DNA from: Levilactobacillus tongjiangensis
Lineage (GTDB): Bacteria; Bacillota; Bacilli; Lactobacillales; Lactobacillaceae
Length of the DNA stretch: 64,000 bases
Assembly: GCF_003946345.1 (NCBI RefSeq)
Contig: NZ_RHNY01000006.1
Location: 62,001 to 126,000 of the forward strand
Reading direction: 5' to 3'
A program made the translations under genes and the position numbers. Shown here one piece after another: positions 25,700 to 34,377 of this stretch. Below the pieces are notes generated by a model, which worked only from the letters and a program-made list of their open reading frames with translations, did no database searches and was not told where the DNA came from. Numbering within the stretch: the first letter of the stretch is position 1; every line of letters starts with the position of its first letter.

Positions 25700-26167
25700 A
25701 TGATGAAAAAGATTAGTCACTTAATGATCGGTGTCGTAGCGTTATTTGTGGGTTTGGGATTGGCGTTAGCAGTGACGTCGACGGCCAGTGCTGAGAAGAC
25801 CAATATTCCGGGACCATACTCCCGGTCAACGCCAGTTAAGGCGCACGGGACTTGGTATGGGAAGCTGCCGTATATCCATTATCGAAAGTTGATTGTTAAA
25901 AAGCATTCGGTCACCTGGTATGAGAAGGATAAGCGCGCAGGGGCTTGGAAGAAAACGCGGCATCTGAAAAATGGTCACTTGTTCGTACGGCACGATAAGA
26001 TAAGACTACATAAGAAGACGCGGGCCATATTTGGATTCTACTCGGCTAACCAGGATGACGCTGACTTCAACTATTTATCGACAAAACGGGTTAAGGGTAA
26101 GAAGGTCCGCGTGATGATTAGTGGGAATGGTGGTACTTACTACCATTCTTGGAAGAACGTGAAGTAA
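25700..26167 (+). CDS. Secreted hypothetical protein, tandem paralogue 2
   Basis: 155 residues with a signal peptide (cleavage probably after ASA) and a basic mature part. It shares with its upstream neighbour TPVKAHGTWY, KKHSVTW, GFY and a terminal YYHSWKNVK. GGAGAGAAG precedes the start (ATGATG; either Met is possible). The 31-bp gap suggests one transcript. No cysteine, anchor motif or enzymatic signature is visible. Confidence 0.75.
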   Translation: MMKKISHLMIGVVALFVGLGLALAVTSTASAEKTNIPGPYSRSTPVKAHGTWYGKLPYIHYRKLIVKKHSVTWYEKDKRAGAWKKTRHLKNGHLFVRHDKIRLHKKTRAIFGFYSANQDDADFNYLSTKRVKGKKVRVMISGNGGTYYHSWKNVK

Positions 26168-26476
26168 GACCTGGTTAACGCCGGCTTTTGCCTTGCTGAT
26201 TTTGGCAGAAGTCGATAGTAATTAAAAACTTACGGACTTCGACCTCGAACTGGTGTCAGCTACTATTGACTAGAGAAAATGAAAAGGTTAAGGTTGGTGG
26301 AGCGAGGAGCCTAGCCACTATGGGCTTATTTTTGTGATTAACGTGCCTTCTCAACAAGGTCCAAGTTACAAACTTCTAAAAGCTGTTCTTGCATCAAGAC
26401 GAAGGTCTCTTTCATTAGGAATATTTAAAATAATTGAATTTTTAACTTTCTTATTTTCATATTAACGACGGGGAAA
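26168..26476. other. Gene-free stretch after the paralogue pair
   Basis: I see no ORF with a ribosome site, no good terminator (only AGCC...GGGCT near 26310 with a short T-run) and no repeat copy. Confidence 0.4.
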
Positions 26477-26490
26477 GTGGTGAGAAATCA

Positions 26491-26835
26491 TTGAATACGC
26501 GTAGGAAAAAGATTTTTAAGCGATTTGCTATCGTTCTAATTGTCGTCGTGGTGCTGGTGCCGGTTCTCTTTGTACCTTATACGCCAACGAATGCGGTTCG
26601 ATTGTCTATTTTAGAAAATGGGCACCCGATTGCGGCCATTTTGTCCGGACCAAGTAAGCTTCCTAACTCGGAACATAAGTACTACAGTGGGCGTAAAAAG
26701 CAGCTATATTATCAAATTAATGTTCCCTTTTCTACAGAAAGTGCGGACGTTGATGTGTTAGTGGTGAATAAGATTTCTAAGCCTTCCTTTTATGATAAAT
26801 ATATTGCGGCGCCTTCATATGCATTGGGGCCATAG
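26491..26835 (+). CDS. Small membrane-anchored hypothetical protein
   Basis: 114 residues. A basic N-terminus (NTRRKKIFKR) and one strongly hydrophobic segment (about 11-30) are followed by an exported domain of about 80 residues. There is no lipobox or LPxTG. The start is TTG at 26491, with GGGG-AAAG-TGGTGAG upstream as a fair ribosome site. No family recognised. Confidence 0.55.
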   Translation: MNTRRKKIFKRFAIVLIVVVVLVPVLFVPYTPTNAVRLSILENGHPIAAILSGPSKLPNSEHKYYSGRKKQLYYQINVPFSTESADVDVLVVNKISKPSFYDKYIAAPSYALGP

Positions 26836-27068
26836 ATTGGAAGTAAAGCCTAAAATCTTATGTGATTGGTTAGTCAGTCTTGCCGTAAATAAGTCGACTT
26901 TTTCGGGTTACACTGAAGTGAACGCTTGCCTTTACGGGTGAGTGCTTTTTTTGCGGGGAAATCAGACTTAGAGATGATTTATTAGCAAATTGTCCCGGTT
27001 GAATCATCCCACAATATAGTAAGGACTTCCATGTAGTGATAAGCTTACATTAATAGGAGGATGGGGAT

Positions 27069-28004
27069 ATGAGAAATTTAACATGGATTCAAGGAATAAT
27101 TGTCGTCGGTGTTAGTGTAGGAATGCTAGGAGCCATGAGTGTTTCGGCATCCGCCAATAGTCAATATTCGGCGGCTAGATCTAACTCGGTCCGTCTGGTT
27201 TGGCGCAAGAGTATGAAACAACATGCTTACACCGCAACACAGGGTGCTCGGTATTCTAAACATTTGGGGGTTCGTTACAGTAATAATGATGTCACGCCAA
27301 CCGTGACGTGGTACACGGACGCTCACGAGAAACTTTATAAAAAGTACCAAGGCCATTCAACTATCTACTATCACGTTAAAAGTGCAGATGGCTCCTTACA
27401 GGGTTGGATCTGGCGAGGGTATTTAAAAAAGGTAAATGCGACAAAGAACGTAACCACTAACGCAACAATTCCTGTGACAGGCAAGACCGCCGACTATGAT
27501 GCACTGGCTAAGAATGCCATTCTCAACATGGGTGGTGGCGCTAAACCAGATCCTCAAACAATGCAGATGGCTAAGTCAATCTTGAACAAGATCCTTAATA
27601 GTCATGTTCATTTTTTGACGCAAGCAGAGGCCTATCCTGATAGTTCTGCGGCGGCAAATGACAATGATGTGGTCCTTGGGGATGTGACCGCTGACAATCT
27701 TAATACGGCCAGCGAAAAGTACATGTTTAATCTGCTGAAGAGTTACGGAATTGACGGGGCAGGTTATGGAGCTAAAAAGGCCGATTCAAGCTTCTTTATG
27801 TTAAATAAGATGAACGCGAATGATACTTTACATACTTATTTTGATCCTTCTTCCGATTTTTATGGTCAACAAGGACTAACGCGCAAAAACTTCTTTGTTC
27901 AAGCAAAAATTGGGGTGGCAATGGCGAAGGGGACTGATGGGCGAACGGCCATGTTTGCGATGTTCCGCTATCCTGCTAAGTATGCGAAATTAGTTGCGGA
28001 TTAA
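27069..28004 (+). CDS. Secreted cell-surface protein with GW-like domain
   Basis: 311 residues. The signal peptide ends near SASA. The first mature domain (about 40-135) ends with YYHVKSADGSLQGWIWRGYL, the GW/SH3-like surface module seen in lactobacillar wall proteins. The protein at 56025 carries the same block (YNYIKSSNGKTKGWIWHGYV). The C-terminal half (about 145-310) is unassigned. AGGAGG lies 7 bp before the ATG. The gene is more AT-rich than the housekeeping genes. Confidence 0.75.
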   Translation: MRNLTWIQGIIVVGVSVGMLGAMSVSASANSQYSAARSNSVRLVWRKSMKQHAYTATQGARYSKHLGVRYSNNDVTPTVTWYTDAHEKLYKKYQGHSTIYYHVKSADGSLQGWIWRGYLKKVNATKNVTTNATIPVTGKTADYDALAKNAILNMGGGAKPDPQTMQMAKSILNKILNSHVHFLTQAEAYPDSSAAANDNDVVLGDVTADNLNTASEKYMFNLLKSYGIDGAGYGAKKADSSFFMLNKMNANDTLHTYFDPSSDFYGQQGLTRKNFFVQAKIGVAMAKGTDGRTAMFAMFRYPAKYAKLVAD

Positions 28005-28071
28005 GTGAGTAAGCATTATTAGTGACGGCTTTGTCTAAATGATTTTGGCAATAACTGTTAGTAACATGATA

Positions 28072-28118
28072 AAAAAAGGACTAAGAAATTCTGAAAACAA
28101 TTTCTTAGTCCATTTTTT
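28072..28118. terminator. Bidirectional terminator between convergent genes
   Basis: GGACTAAGAAATT pairs perfectly with AATTTCTTAGTCC, flanked by an A-run and a T-run. It serves the gene ending at 28004 (+) and the one ending at 28159 (-). Confidence 0.9.
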
Positions 28119-28158
28119 TATTGATTGTCTTTAATAGAATTCCTCAAGCAGATGGTAG

Positions 28159-28431
28159 TTATTGTAGTCCCATAAACAGGAAAATAAAAGCCAGTTGCAG
28201 GACTAAAATCGAATAGGTTTCGGCCTCACGATAGAGGCGATTCAACGTCATCCCACAAATCGTCAGTAAGGCAGATATGGTAAAGATACCGGCTGCCAGT
28301 CTGGAGATTATTGGCATAATCCGGTCTGGAACTGGAATCACTAAGCAGACGCCCACGGCTAATAGAATGTAAAAATCAATGAATCCAATGCGCATTAACT
28401 CTTTTAAGCTTGGGTGTAGTATTCGAGTCAT
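28159..28431 (-). CDS. Small integral membrane protein, hypothetical
   Basis: 90 residues with hydrophobic segments at about 17-34, 42-60 and 73-88. ATG at 28431; on the minus strand AGGGAAGAAG lies before it. It is convergent with the surface-protein gene and shares its terminator. No known domain. Confidence 0.55.
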   Translation of the reverse strand: MTRILHPSLKELMRIGFIDFYILLAVGVCLVIPVPDRIMPIISRLAAGIFTISALLTICGMTLNRLYREAETYSILVLQLAFIFLFMGLQ

Positions 28432-28628
28432 TTTCCCAACTTCTTCCCTGGAATTGCTGAATGGTCGAGCGAACCTTCCCCCGTTGTTTGACCATTAGAA
28501 CTCGATGATAAAATTTAATAACGTTTAAAGTATACGCTTGGCGTAGTTGGTTATCAAGATGTGGTCTCACATAAATAGAAAGTGCGTAGGATTAATCTTT
28601 CTGCAATTAGGCTACCACTGAAACGATA

Positions 28629-28657
28629 TTGCAGCTAATATATTTTTCACCTATAAT
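28629..28657 (+). promoter_or_regulatory. Promoter of the serine hydrolase gene
   Basis: TTGCAG (28629-28634) and TATAAT (28652-28657), spacer 17 nt. It leaves a leader of about 100 nt before the start codon, with no structure I recognise. Confidence 0.65.
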
Positions 28658-28767
28658 TAAATCATTATAAATAGCGTATTTAAGATGAATGCTGCTCGGT
28701 GACCATTTAGCCTTGGATCATTTAGCTAAGGGGTTCATATACCGGTATTATCGTAAGGAGCAAATAA

Positions 28768-29586
28768 ATGAGACGATTAAAGTTAGGGTTACTAGTTTTC
28801 TTATTAGCGAGTTTGTTATGGCCGGCAATTGGGGTTCAGGCTAAGGCGAAGACTGCTCAGCCAGCCACCATTCAAAAAATGATTAAACGGGATATGCGGG
28901 CCACTCACGGACGCTGGTCGGTCAAGGTCACACGGTTAGGCAAGCATCCCTTGGCAGTGACCACGGGTAATCAGCGGGTTCGTGGCCAACGTTCAGCCAG
29001 TACCATTAAGGTGTTCGTCATGCTCACAGTTTTTAAGCGCGTGCAGCAGCATAAGTTGACGCTGACGGCGGCCACCAAGACTGACCTAAAGCGGATGATT
29101 CACAATTCGGATAATGCGGCGACCAACCGATTGATTCACAAGTTGGGTGGGTTCAAGCGGGTCAATCAAACGATGAAAAAGTATGGCTTTACGCATTCCC
29201 ATCTGCGACGCTACATGATGGATACGCGGGCCTTAGCCAAGGGGCACGATAACTACACGTCGGTGGCCGATTTGAGCCAATTTCTTAGTAAGACCTATCG
29301 GCATCAATTACTAGGTAAGACGTACGACAACCGGATGCTGACGCTGTTACGGCACTGTCGCAACCATTCCAAGCTTCCTAAGCTAGTCAAACACGCAACG
29401 GTCTTCAACAAGACTGGTGAATATCCGGATAAGGGTGTTCAGAATGATGCCAGTCTTTTTCGGACCAAGCACGGTGTCTATACCATCGTGGTCATGGCAC
29501 AGCAGGGGAATCAAGCACAACAGTACCGGGGGATGAACCGGCTGGGACGCGATGTGGTGGCTTACTTGAACGGTCACCGGGGATGA
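28768..29586 (+). CDS. Exported class A beta-lactamase-like serine hydrolase
   Basis: 272 residues. The signal peptide runs to about VQA (25). The three active-site motifs of penicillin-recognising enzymes are present: STIK at 78-81 (Ser78 nucleophile), SDN at 114-116 and KTG at 215-217. I do not find an ExxLN motif in the omega region (it reads DTRALAKGHDNYTS), so rapid beta-lactam hydrolysis is doubtful. A cell-wall DD-peptidase or esterase role is as likely. GTAAGGAGC precedes the ATG. The mature protein is basic. Confidence 0.88.
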   Translation: MRRLKLGLLVFLLASLLWPAIGVQAKAKTAQPATIQKMIKRDMRATHGRWSVKVTRLGKHPLAVTTGNQRVRGQRSASTIKVFVMLTVFKRVQQHKLTLTAATKTDLKRMIHNSDNAATNRLIHKLGGFKRVNQTMKKYGFTHSHLRRYMMDTRALAKGHDNYTSVADLSQFLSKTYRHQLLGKTYDNRMLTLLRHCRNHSKLPKLVKHATVFNKTGEYPDKGVQNDASLFRTKHGVYTIVVMAQQGNQAQQYRGMNRLGRDVVAYLNGHRG

Positions 29587-29803
29587 GCTTGGTTCGTAAA
29601 CAATGTTGGTGTGGGGTCGTGAGTACATAAGTTTAAGATTGTAAGTATTAAATATTTATTGGTCAGATGGTAAAACGATATAGAGTCTTCGGACAGTTGA
29701 CAGTTCTGCCAGACTATCAGTTTCTTTTGGCAATAATCAGTGTAAGGCGGAGGCGGTCAGAGTGCGACTAATACCGGTTTTTTGGACTTTTTTCAAATAA
29801 CCC
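29587..29803. other. Spacer with a PIR end fragment
   Basis: No gene. Positions 29745-29763 read AAGGCGGAGGCGGTCAGAG, the outer end of inverted PIR elements, with no partner arm: a solo remnant. Confidence 0.5.
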
Positions 29804-29832
29804 TTGACGAAACCCGATTTTTCCTGTATAGT
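29804..29832 (+). promoter_or_regulatory. Strong promoter of a short leader or small RNA
   Basis: TTGACG (29804-29809) and TATAGT (29827-29832), spacer 17 nt. Confidence 0.75.
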
Positions 29833-29838
29833 TGTATA

Positions 29839-29953
29839 TTAGAGTTTAAGAGATGCTAATAAAGGATTCAGAGAGATTGTTTAGCAAGCCGGAGTTTCTT
29901 AGCTTTCAGAACCGCTCGCCCATTCGTAGGAATGGGGAGCGGTTCTTTTTTTG
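29839..29953 (+). ncRNA. Candidate small RNA or attenuated leader
   Basis: A strong promoter and an equally strong terminator (29905-29953) bracket about 115 nt without a credible ORF. It is followed at 30046 by a membrane-protein gene and by kup. It could be a free small RNA or a transcription-attenuating leader for the downstream genes. I checked by eye for T-box and ydaO/c-di-AMP core sequences and did not see them. Confidence 0.5.
29905..29953 (+). terminator. Terminator of the candidate small RNA
   Basis: AGAACCGCTCGCCCATTC pairs with GAATGGGGAGCGGTTCT around GTAG, followed by seven T. The stem is 17-18 bp. Confidence 0.9.
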
Positions 29954-30045
29954 TTTGTTAAGCGATTAACGACAACATTACATGGTACTCGCAATCAGTG
30001 AAAATGGCGGGTAGTCTAGCCCTTAATCGAGGGGGAGGACGACTC

Positions 30046-30330
30046 ATGAAACATCGGTTGATTCGATTAAGTATTGAAGGACTAGCTAGTTTCTTGATCA
30101 TCACGGTCTTATTGTCGATAAGTATCTCTGGGGCTTACGCCTACGTACACGCTGAACACATGAACACGTATACCTTGAATATTTTTGGTTTGGGGTTTTA
30201 TCGGATTTTTCACTCGGCAGGTAAAATCAGTGGGGCGACACTCACTCGGGGAATGAGTATCATCTGGCTGGTGGGGGCGGTAACGCTCTGGAGTCTCAGC
30301 GAATGGCGCCACCACTGGATTTCACGGTGA
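30046..30330 (+). CDS. Small membrane protein upstream of kup, hypothetical
   Basis: 94 residues from the ATG at 30046, chosen because GGGGGAGG sits 8 nt upstream. Two hydrophobic helices lie at about 12-32 and 67-84, with a polar loop between. No domain recognised. It precedes kup by 113 bp in the same direction and might be co-transcribed with it. Confidence 0.6.
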   Translation: MKHRLIRLSIEGLASFLIITVLLSISISGAYAYVHAEHMNTYTLNIFGLGFYRIFHSAGKISGATLTRGMSIIWLVGAVTLWSLSEWRHHWISR

Positions 30331-30443
30331 CCCAATCTTGACGCCCCACATTCGGTTAGTGACTGACGTAATTACTACTGAATGTTTGGGGTTCTTGGTG
30401 ATTTAGCCTATCATGGGCCTCGAATCGAGTAGGGGGCGAGTTC

Positions 30444-32447
30444 ATGAAATCCACGACACAGCGGTTGTCCGCTCTGGGGATGTTGATGACCCTGGGCATT
30501 GTGTACGGGGACATTGGGACGTCACCATTGTACGTGATGAACGCCATTATCGGTGCGGCCGGTCACCAGGAAATGACGACCAGCACGCCCGTAATGTTGG
30601 GGAGCATTTCGCTGATCTTCTGGACGTTGATGCTGATTACGACGATTAAATATATCTTACTAGCTATGCGGGCCGATAACCGCCATGAGGGGGGCATCTT
30701 TGCCCTCTACGCTTTGGTGCGCAACCATATGTGTTGGCTGATTATTCCCGCACTGATCGGTGGCGCGGCACTGTTAGCGGATGGGACGCTCACCCCGGCC
30801 GTGACTGTGACCTCGGCAATTGAAGGCCTGAAAGGGCAGACGCTGGGGCCGTTCCATTTTAGTGCCACGCAGGGCTGGGTCTTGGCGGTGGTGACGGGCA
30901 TTCTGCTGGGGCTCTTCTTAATTCAGCGCTTTGGGACGGAACTGATTGGGTGGTCGTTTGGCCCCCTGATGTTCATCTGGTTCGGGTTTATCGGTGCCGT
31001 CGGGTTGGTCAATCTGCTGACGGTGCCGACATTGTTGCGGGCGTTGTCGCCGCTGTACGCGGTCCAGTTTCTATTTAGTCCCATTAATCGGCAGGGTATC
31101 TTTATCCTGGGGAGCGTCTTTCTGGCAACCACTGGGGCCGAGGCGCTGTACTCAGACATGGGTCAGGTGGGCAAACGTAACATCTACGGTACCTGGCCGT
31201 TCGTGTACCTAACGTTGATGTTAAGTTATCTGGGTCAAGGGGCCTGGGTGATCCGTCATCCGATCCAACTCATGGCGACCCGGTCGGTCAATCCGTTCTA
31301 CGCGATGGTTCCCACTCGCTGGCGGTTGTTTGCCATTGTGATTGCCACGCTGGCGGCCATCATTGCGTCGCAAGCGTTGATTACGGGGTCCTTCACGCTC
31401 GTTCATGAAGCCATGGGTCTCAAATTGTTGCCGCGCCTCCGAATCAAATTTCCCGGTCACGTGAAGAGCCAACTGTACATTAGCACCGTGAACTGGCTAT
31501 TGTGTGCGATTACCCTGACGATTGTCTGGTATTTCCGCACGTCTAGTCACATGGAGGCGGCCTACGGGTTGGCCATCACGGTGACTATGTTGATGACGAC
31601 GGTGCTCCTGCACGCGTTTCTCCGCAAGCGGCATCATAAGGTGTTGGCACGGGCATTCATCGTCTGTTTTGGCCTTTTAGAAAGTCTGTTCCTCTTGGCC
31701 AGCTTGGTTAAATTCGTCCACGGTGGGTACGTCACGTTGATTATTACCCTGCTTATCCTGACGGTCATGGTGTTCTGGTATTACGGCAATCGCCGCAGAG
31801 ACGCCCACCTGGAGGAAAAGGAGGACGTGTCCTTGCTGGACTTCTTGCCACAGCTGCAGGCATTAAGTCAGGACGAAAACGTGCCCCCGTTTGCGACGAA
31901 TCTGGTTTACCTGAGCAATGTGGCGGACGACTACGCTATCAAGCGGGCGGTTATTTATTCCATTCTTGATCAGCAGCCTAAACGCGCGCGGGTCTACTGG
32001 TTTGTGACGGTAAATGAGGCGGACACGCCCTATGAGTGCTCGTACACCGTGGAGTCGCTGGGGACGCGCAATGTGATGAACGTGCAACTATTCCTAGGCT
32101 TCAAGAAGCCGCAACGGCTTAACGTCTATCTGCGCCAAATCGTCAATGACTTGTTGGCGGAGGGGGTGCTGGACGACCAGGCGCCGCGATACTCTAGTAT
32201 GCCGGAACGGCGAGTTGGCAACTTTAAATTTGTTATCTTAAATCAGGAATTTCAGGACTTGGGTGTCCAGGGCAATCTGCCAACGTTAGACCGATTACTG
32301 ATTGGCGGCCGGTTGTTGCTACAGCGAATCACGTTGTCACCTAAGCGCTGGTATGGATTGGAATTTAGCGATGTGGTCGAAGAGAAAGTTCCCTTGTTTA
32401 TTGGGCAAACGCCAGACCGAACTCTCCGGCGTCGCGGGCAGAGATAG
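30444..32447 (+). CDS. kup: Kup-family potassium uptake permease
   Basis: 667 residues. It starts with the family block [14 protein letters not shown] (about 18-31). About 12 membrane helices occupy residues 15-460, and a C-terminal cytoplasmic domain of about 200 residues follows. Kup proteins import K+ with protons and are important at low pH. GGGGGCGAG precedes the ATG. PIR element 6 begins only 15 bp after the stop. Confidence 0.95.
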   Translation: MKSTTQRLSALGMLMTLGIVYGDIGTSPLYVMNAIIGAAGHQEMTTSTPVMLGSISLIFWTLMLITTIKYILLAMRADNRHEGGIFALYALVRNHMCWLIIPALIGGAALLADGTLTPAVTVTSAIEGLKGQTLGPFHFSATQGWVLAVVTGILLGLFLIQRFGTELIGWSFGPLMFIWFGFIGAVGLVNLLTVPTLLRALSPLYAVQFLFSPINRQGIFILGSVFLATTGAEALYSDMGQVGKRNIYGTWPFVYLTLMLSYLGQGAWVIRHPIQLMATRSVNPFYAMVPTRWRLFAIVIATLAAIIASQALITGSFTLVHEAMGLKLLPRLRIKFPGHVKSQLYISTVNWLLCAITLTIVWYFRTSSHMEAAYGLAITVTMLMTTVLLHAFLRKRHHKVLARAFIVCFGLLESLFLLASLVKFVHGGYVTLIITLLILTVMVFWYYGNRRRDAHLEEKEDVSLLDFLPQLQALSQDENVPPFATNLVYLSNVADDYAIKRAVIYSILDQQPKRARVYWFVTVNEADTPYECSYTVESLGTRNVMNVQLFLGFKKPQRLNVYLRQIVNDLLAEGVLDDQAPRYSSMPERRVGNFKFVILNQEFQDLGVQGNLPTLDRLLIGGRLLLQRITLSPKRWYGLEFSDVVEEKVPLFIGQTPDRTLRRRGQR

Positions 32448-32461
32448 ATGGTTGGTTGTGC

Positions 32462-32594
32462 TCCGGCGGCCAGGGATTGTGGGGACGCTTCAGCCGAAGA
32501 GCGGGCTTCTCGCTCGATTTGAAGCCACGGAAACCCCGTGTCTTCAAAGTCGCTCGTGGTGTAAACTGGCAAAATCATTTAACACCACCTCCGG
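32462..32594 (+). repeat. PIR element 6 (forward copy, shortened)
   Basis: It starts CTCCGGCGGCCAGGG and ends AACACCACCTCCGGC. The signature GTGGGGACGCTTCAGCC and the middle hairpin TTTGAAGCCACG...CGTGTCTTCAAA are intact. Parts of the closing stem are deleted on both sides. The right hairpin is GGTGTAAA...TTTAACACC. No inverted partner nearby. Confidence 0.8.
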
Positions 32595-32762
32595 CTCTGA
32601 ATGTGTTTTGGTGTAATCGGAGCTGAAGGGTTGTATGTATCCATTTATGATGGACTACCTGATAATAAATTAGTGAGCAATAAACCTCTATTTAAGCCGA
32701 GAGGTTGCCAGCTCACACTAGGTGGCTAAATTTGCATAGTTAAGTTAAAAATTTCTTCTAAA

Positions 32763-32794
32763 AAGGGGGTCACGACAACAGTCGTGACCCCCTA
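32763..32794 (-). terminator. Terminator of the pepD-permease operon
   Basis: AGGGGGTCACGAC pairs perfectly with GTCGTGACCCCCT around AACA. The A-run on its left is the minus-strand T tail. Confidence 0.85.
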
Positions 32795-32811
32795 AAATAT
32801 TTAATTATGAA

Positions 32812-34323
32812 TTAATCTTCGTCTGTAGCGGTCTTACTGTTAGCTGAACGCTTTTGGGCGTTGTAGTAGAAGATCCAAGCCACAGCTCCGAAGAAGATTG
32901 GGCCGATAATGGTCCAGAAGGCCGTCATGTAATCGTGATCCATGATGGGTTCCAGGCAGGTGAAGCCAATCCCACCGACCAAGATGATCAGCACGACCGT
33001 CACAATGAGGTTCGTCCAGAATTTATTCTTAAAGACTTCAAATGGTCGTTCCAAGTCGGTCCGACGCTTGAAGAATGGGAAGGCCCCAATCAAGAACAGG
33101 TATGGGAAGGACGTTGAAACGTTCCCCATGTCGGTCAGAATCAAGTAGAACTTGTTGGCGGCGTTCCCACCAAAGGCAACGAAGAAGATGAAGATGGCAA
33201 CCACGATGGCTTGTAGCCACATGGAGAAGGCTGGCATCCCCACGGCGTTTAACTTCGTCATCCGCTTTGGCCAGAGCTCTGGTGAAGATCCCATGATGAA
33301 GGACTTCAGTGGTGAGTAGACCAGCACGAAGAAGGAACCTAAGTAACCCATGAACATGCTTAACCCGGTCAACCGCGCTAAACTGTGACCAATGATAACG
33401 GCCGTCCCGTTAGACAGGTGCATGGCGTGACCAAGCACGAGCCCCAAGTTGTTCATCAGAACGTAGGTGATGTTTCCCAGGTTGACTTGGTTCTTACCCA
33501 AGACGTCGCCCCAGTTAGCACTGATCCCCCAGAGGAAGATGGACAGTGAGTACATAATCGTAATGGCAATCGTGGAGATGATCAACCCCTTAGGGAATGT
33601 CTTTTCAGGCTTCTCCATGGAGTCGGTGATGCCCCCCATAGATTCCATCCCGGCGTAGGCAAAGACGGCGTAGGTGACAAACGACATCAAGGCCATGGGT
33701 GAAGAGAATTGTGGATTAGGTGAGGCGATGAAACTGTGAATCCCATTGATGGGTTCAGCCAAGTGACCGCCATTTAAAATTAAAATGACAAAACTGGCAA
33801 TGATAAAGATCCCGGTCAAGAACATGACGAACAGTCCACCTAAAGCGGAAATGCGAGCCACGGAGCTAACCCCCTGGGTGGCGAAGAAGGTCACCGCCAG
33901 GATCCAGACGATACCGAGCAAACCAATCGTTTGCGTCGAGGTCAGTCCTAAGAAGGACCAAGTCTGCGTCTGGTCGCTCCCAGAAATCAACGTGGAAAGG
34001 GGGATCCAAACCTTCGTCGACGTGGAAAGCATCCAGATGATCCAGGATGATAACCAGATGAAGGTCCCAATGAAGGCCCACTTTTCACCGATCGAACCGG
34101 TCAACCAGGAATAGATTCCACCCCGAGCTTCTTTGAAGGCGGACCCATATTCGGCCAGCATCAAAGCACTCGGTAGGAAGAACAGTAAGGCAGCGAGGAC
34201 GTACCAGATGATACTGGCATAGCCCATTTGGTCGTAGGCCACGGTCGTGTTGGCAAAACCGTAGATGGCCGAGAAAATCATTAAGATCAGACTAGATAGT
34301 CCAATCTTCTTTTTATTAGTCAT
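32812..34323 (-). CDS. yjeM: APC-family amino acid permease, YjeM-like
   Basis: 503 residues from the ATG at 34323 (MTNKKKIGLSSLILMIFSAI). An upstream ATG at 34341 lacks a ribosome site, whereas GGGAG stands 11 nt before the chosen one. About 12 membrane helices. The segments GYASIIWYVLAALLFFLPSA and EARGGIYSW follow E. coli YjeM and glutamate/GABA-type antiporters closely. The substrate is not known. It lies 54 bp downstream of a dipeptidase gene on the same strand, consistent with taking up or exchanging amino acids freed from peptides. Confidence 0.88.
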   Translation of the reverse strand: MTNKKKIGLSSLILMIFSAIYGFANTTVAYDQMGYASIIWYVLAALLFFLPSALMLAEYGSAFKEARGGIYSWLTGSIGEKWAFIGTFIWLSSWIIWMLSTSTKVWIPLSTLISGSDQTQTWSFLGLTSTQTIGLLGIVWILAVTFFATQGVSSVARISALGGLFVMFLTGIFIIASFVILILNGGHLAEPINGIHSFIASPNPQFSSPMALMSFVTYAVFAYAGMESMGGITDSMEKPEKTFPKGLIISTIAITIMYSLSIFLWGISANWGDVLGKNQVNLGNITYVLMNNLGLVLGHAMHLSNGTAVIIGHSLARLTGLSMFMGYLGSFFVLVYSPLKSFIMGSSPELWPKRMTKLNAVGMPAFSMWLQAIVVAIFIFFVAFGGNAANKFYLILTDMGNVSTSFPYLFLIGAFPFFKRRTDLERPFEVFKNKFWTNLIVTVVLIILVGGIGFTCLEPIMDHDYMTAFWTIIGPIFFGAVAWIFYYNAQKRSANSKTATDED

Positions 34324-34377
34324 GTGTATAATATCTCCCATTTATATGTGGTGAAGGGGGGTAACCCTTACCCGTGT

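Noticed and set aside
29839-29953. T-box or c-di-AMP (ydaO) riboswitch upstream of kup
   Set aside because: The conserved T-box sequence AGGGTGG-ACCGCG and the ydaO core blocks are not present; the leader is also too short.
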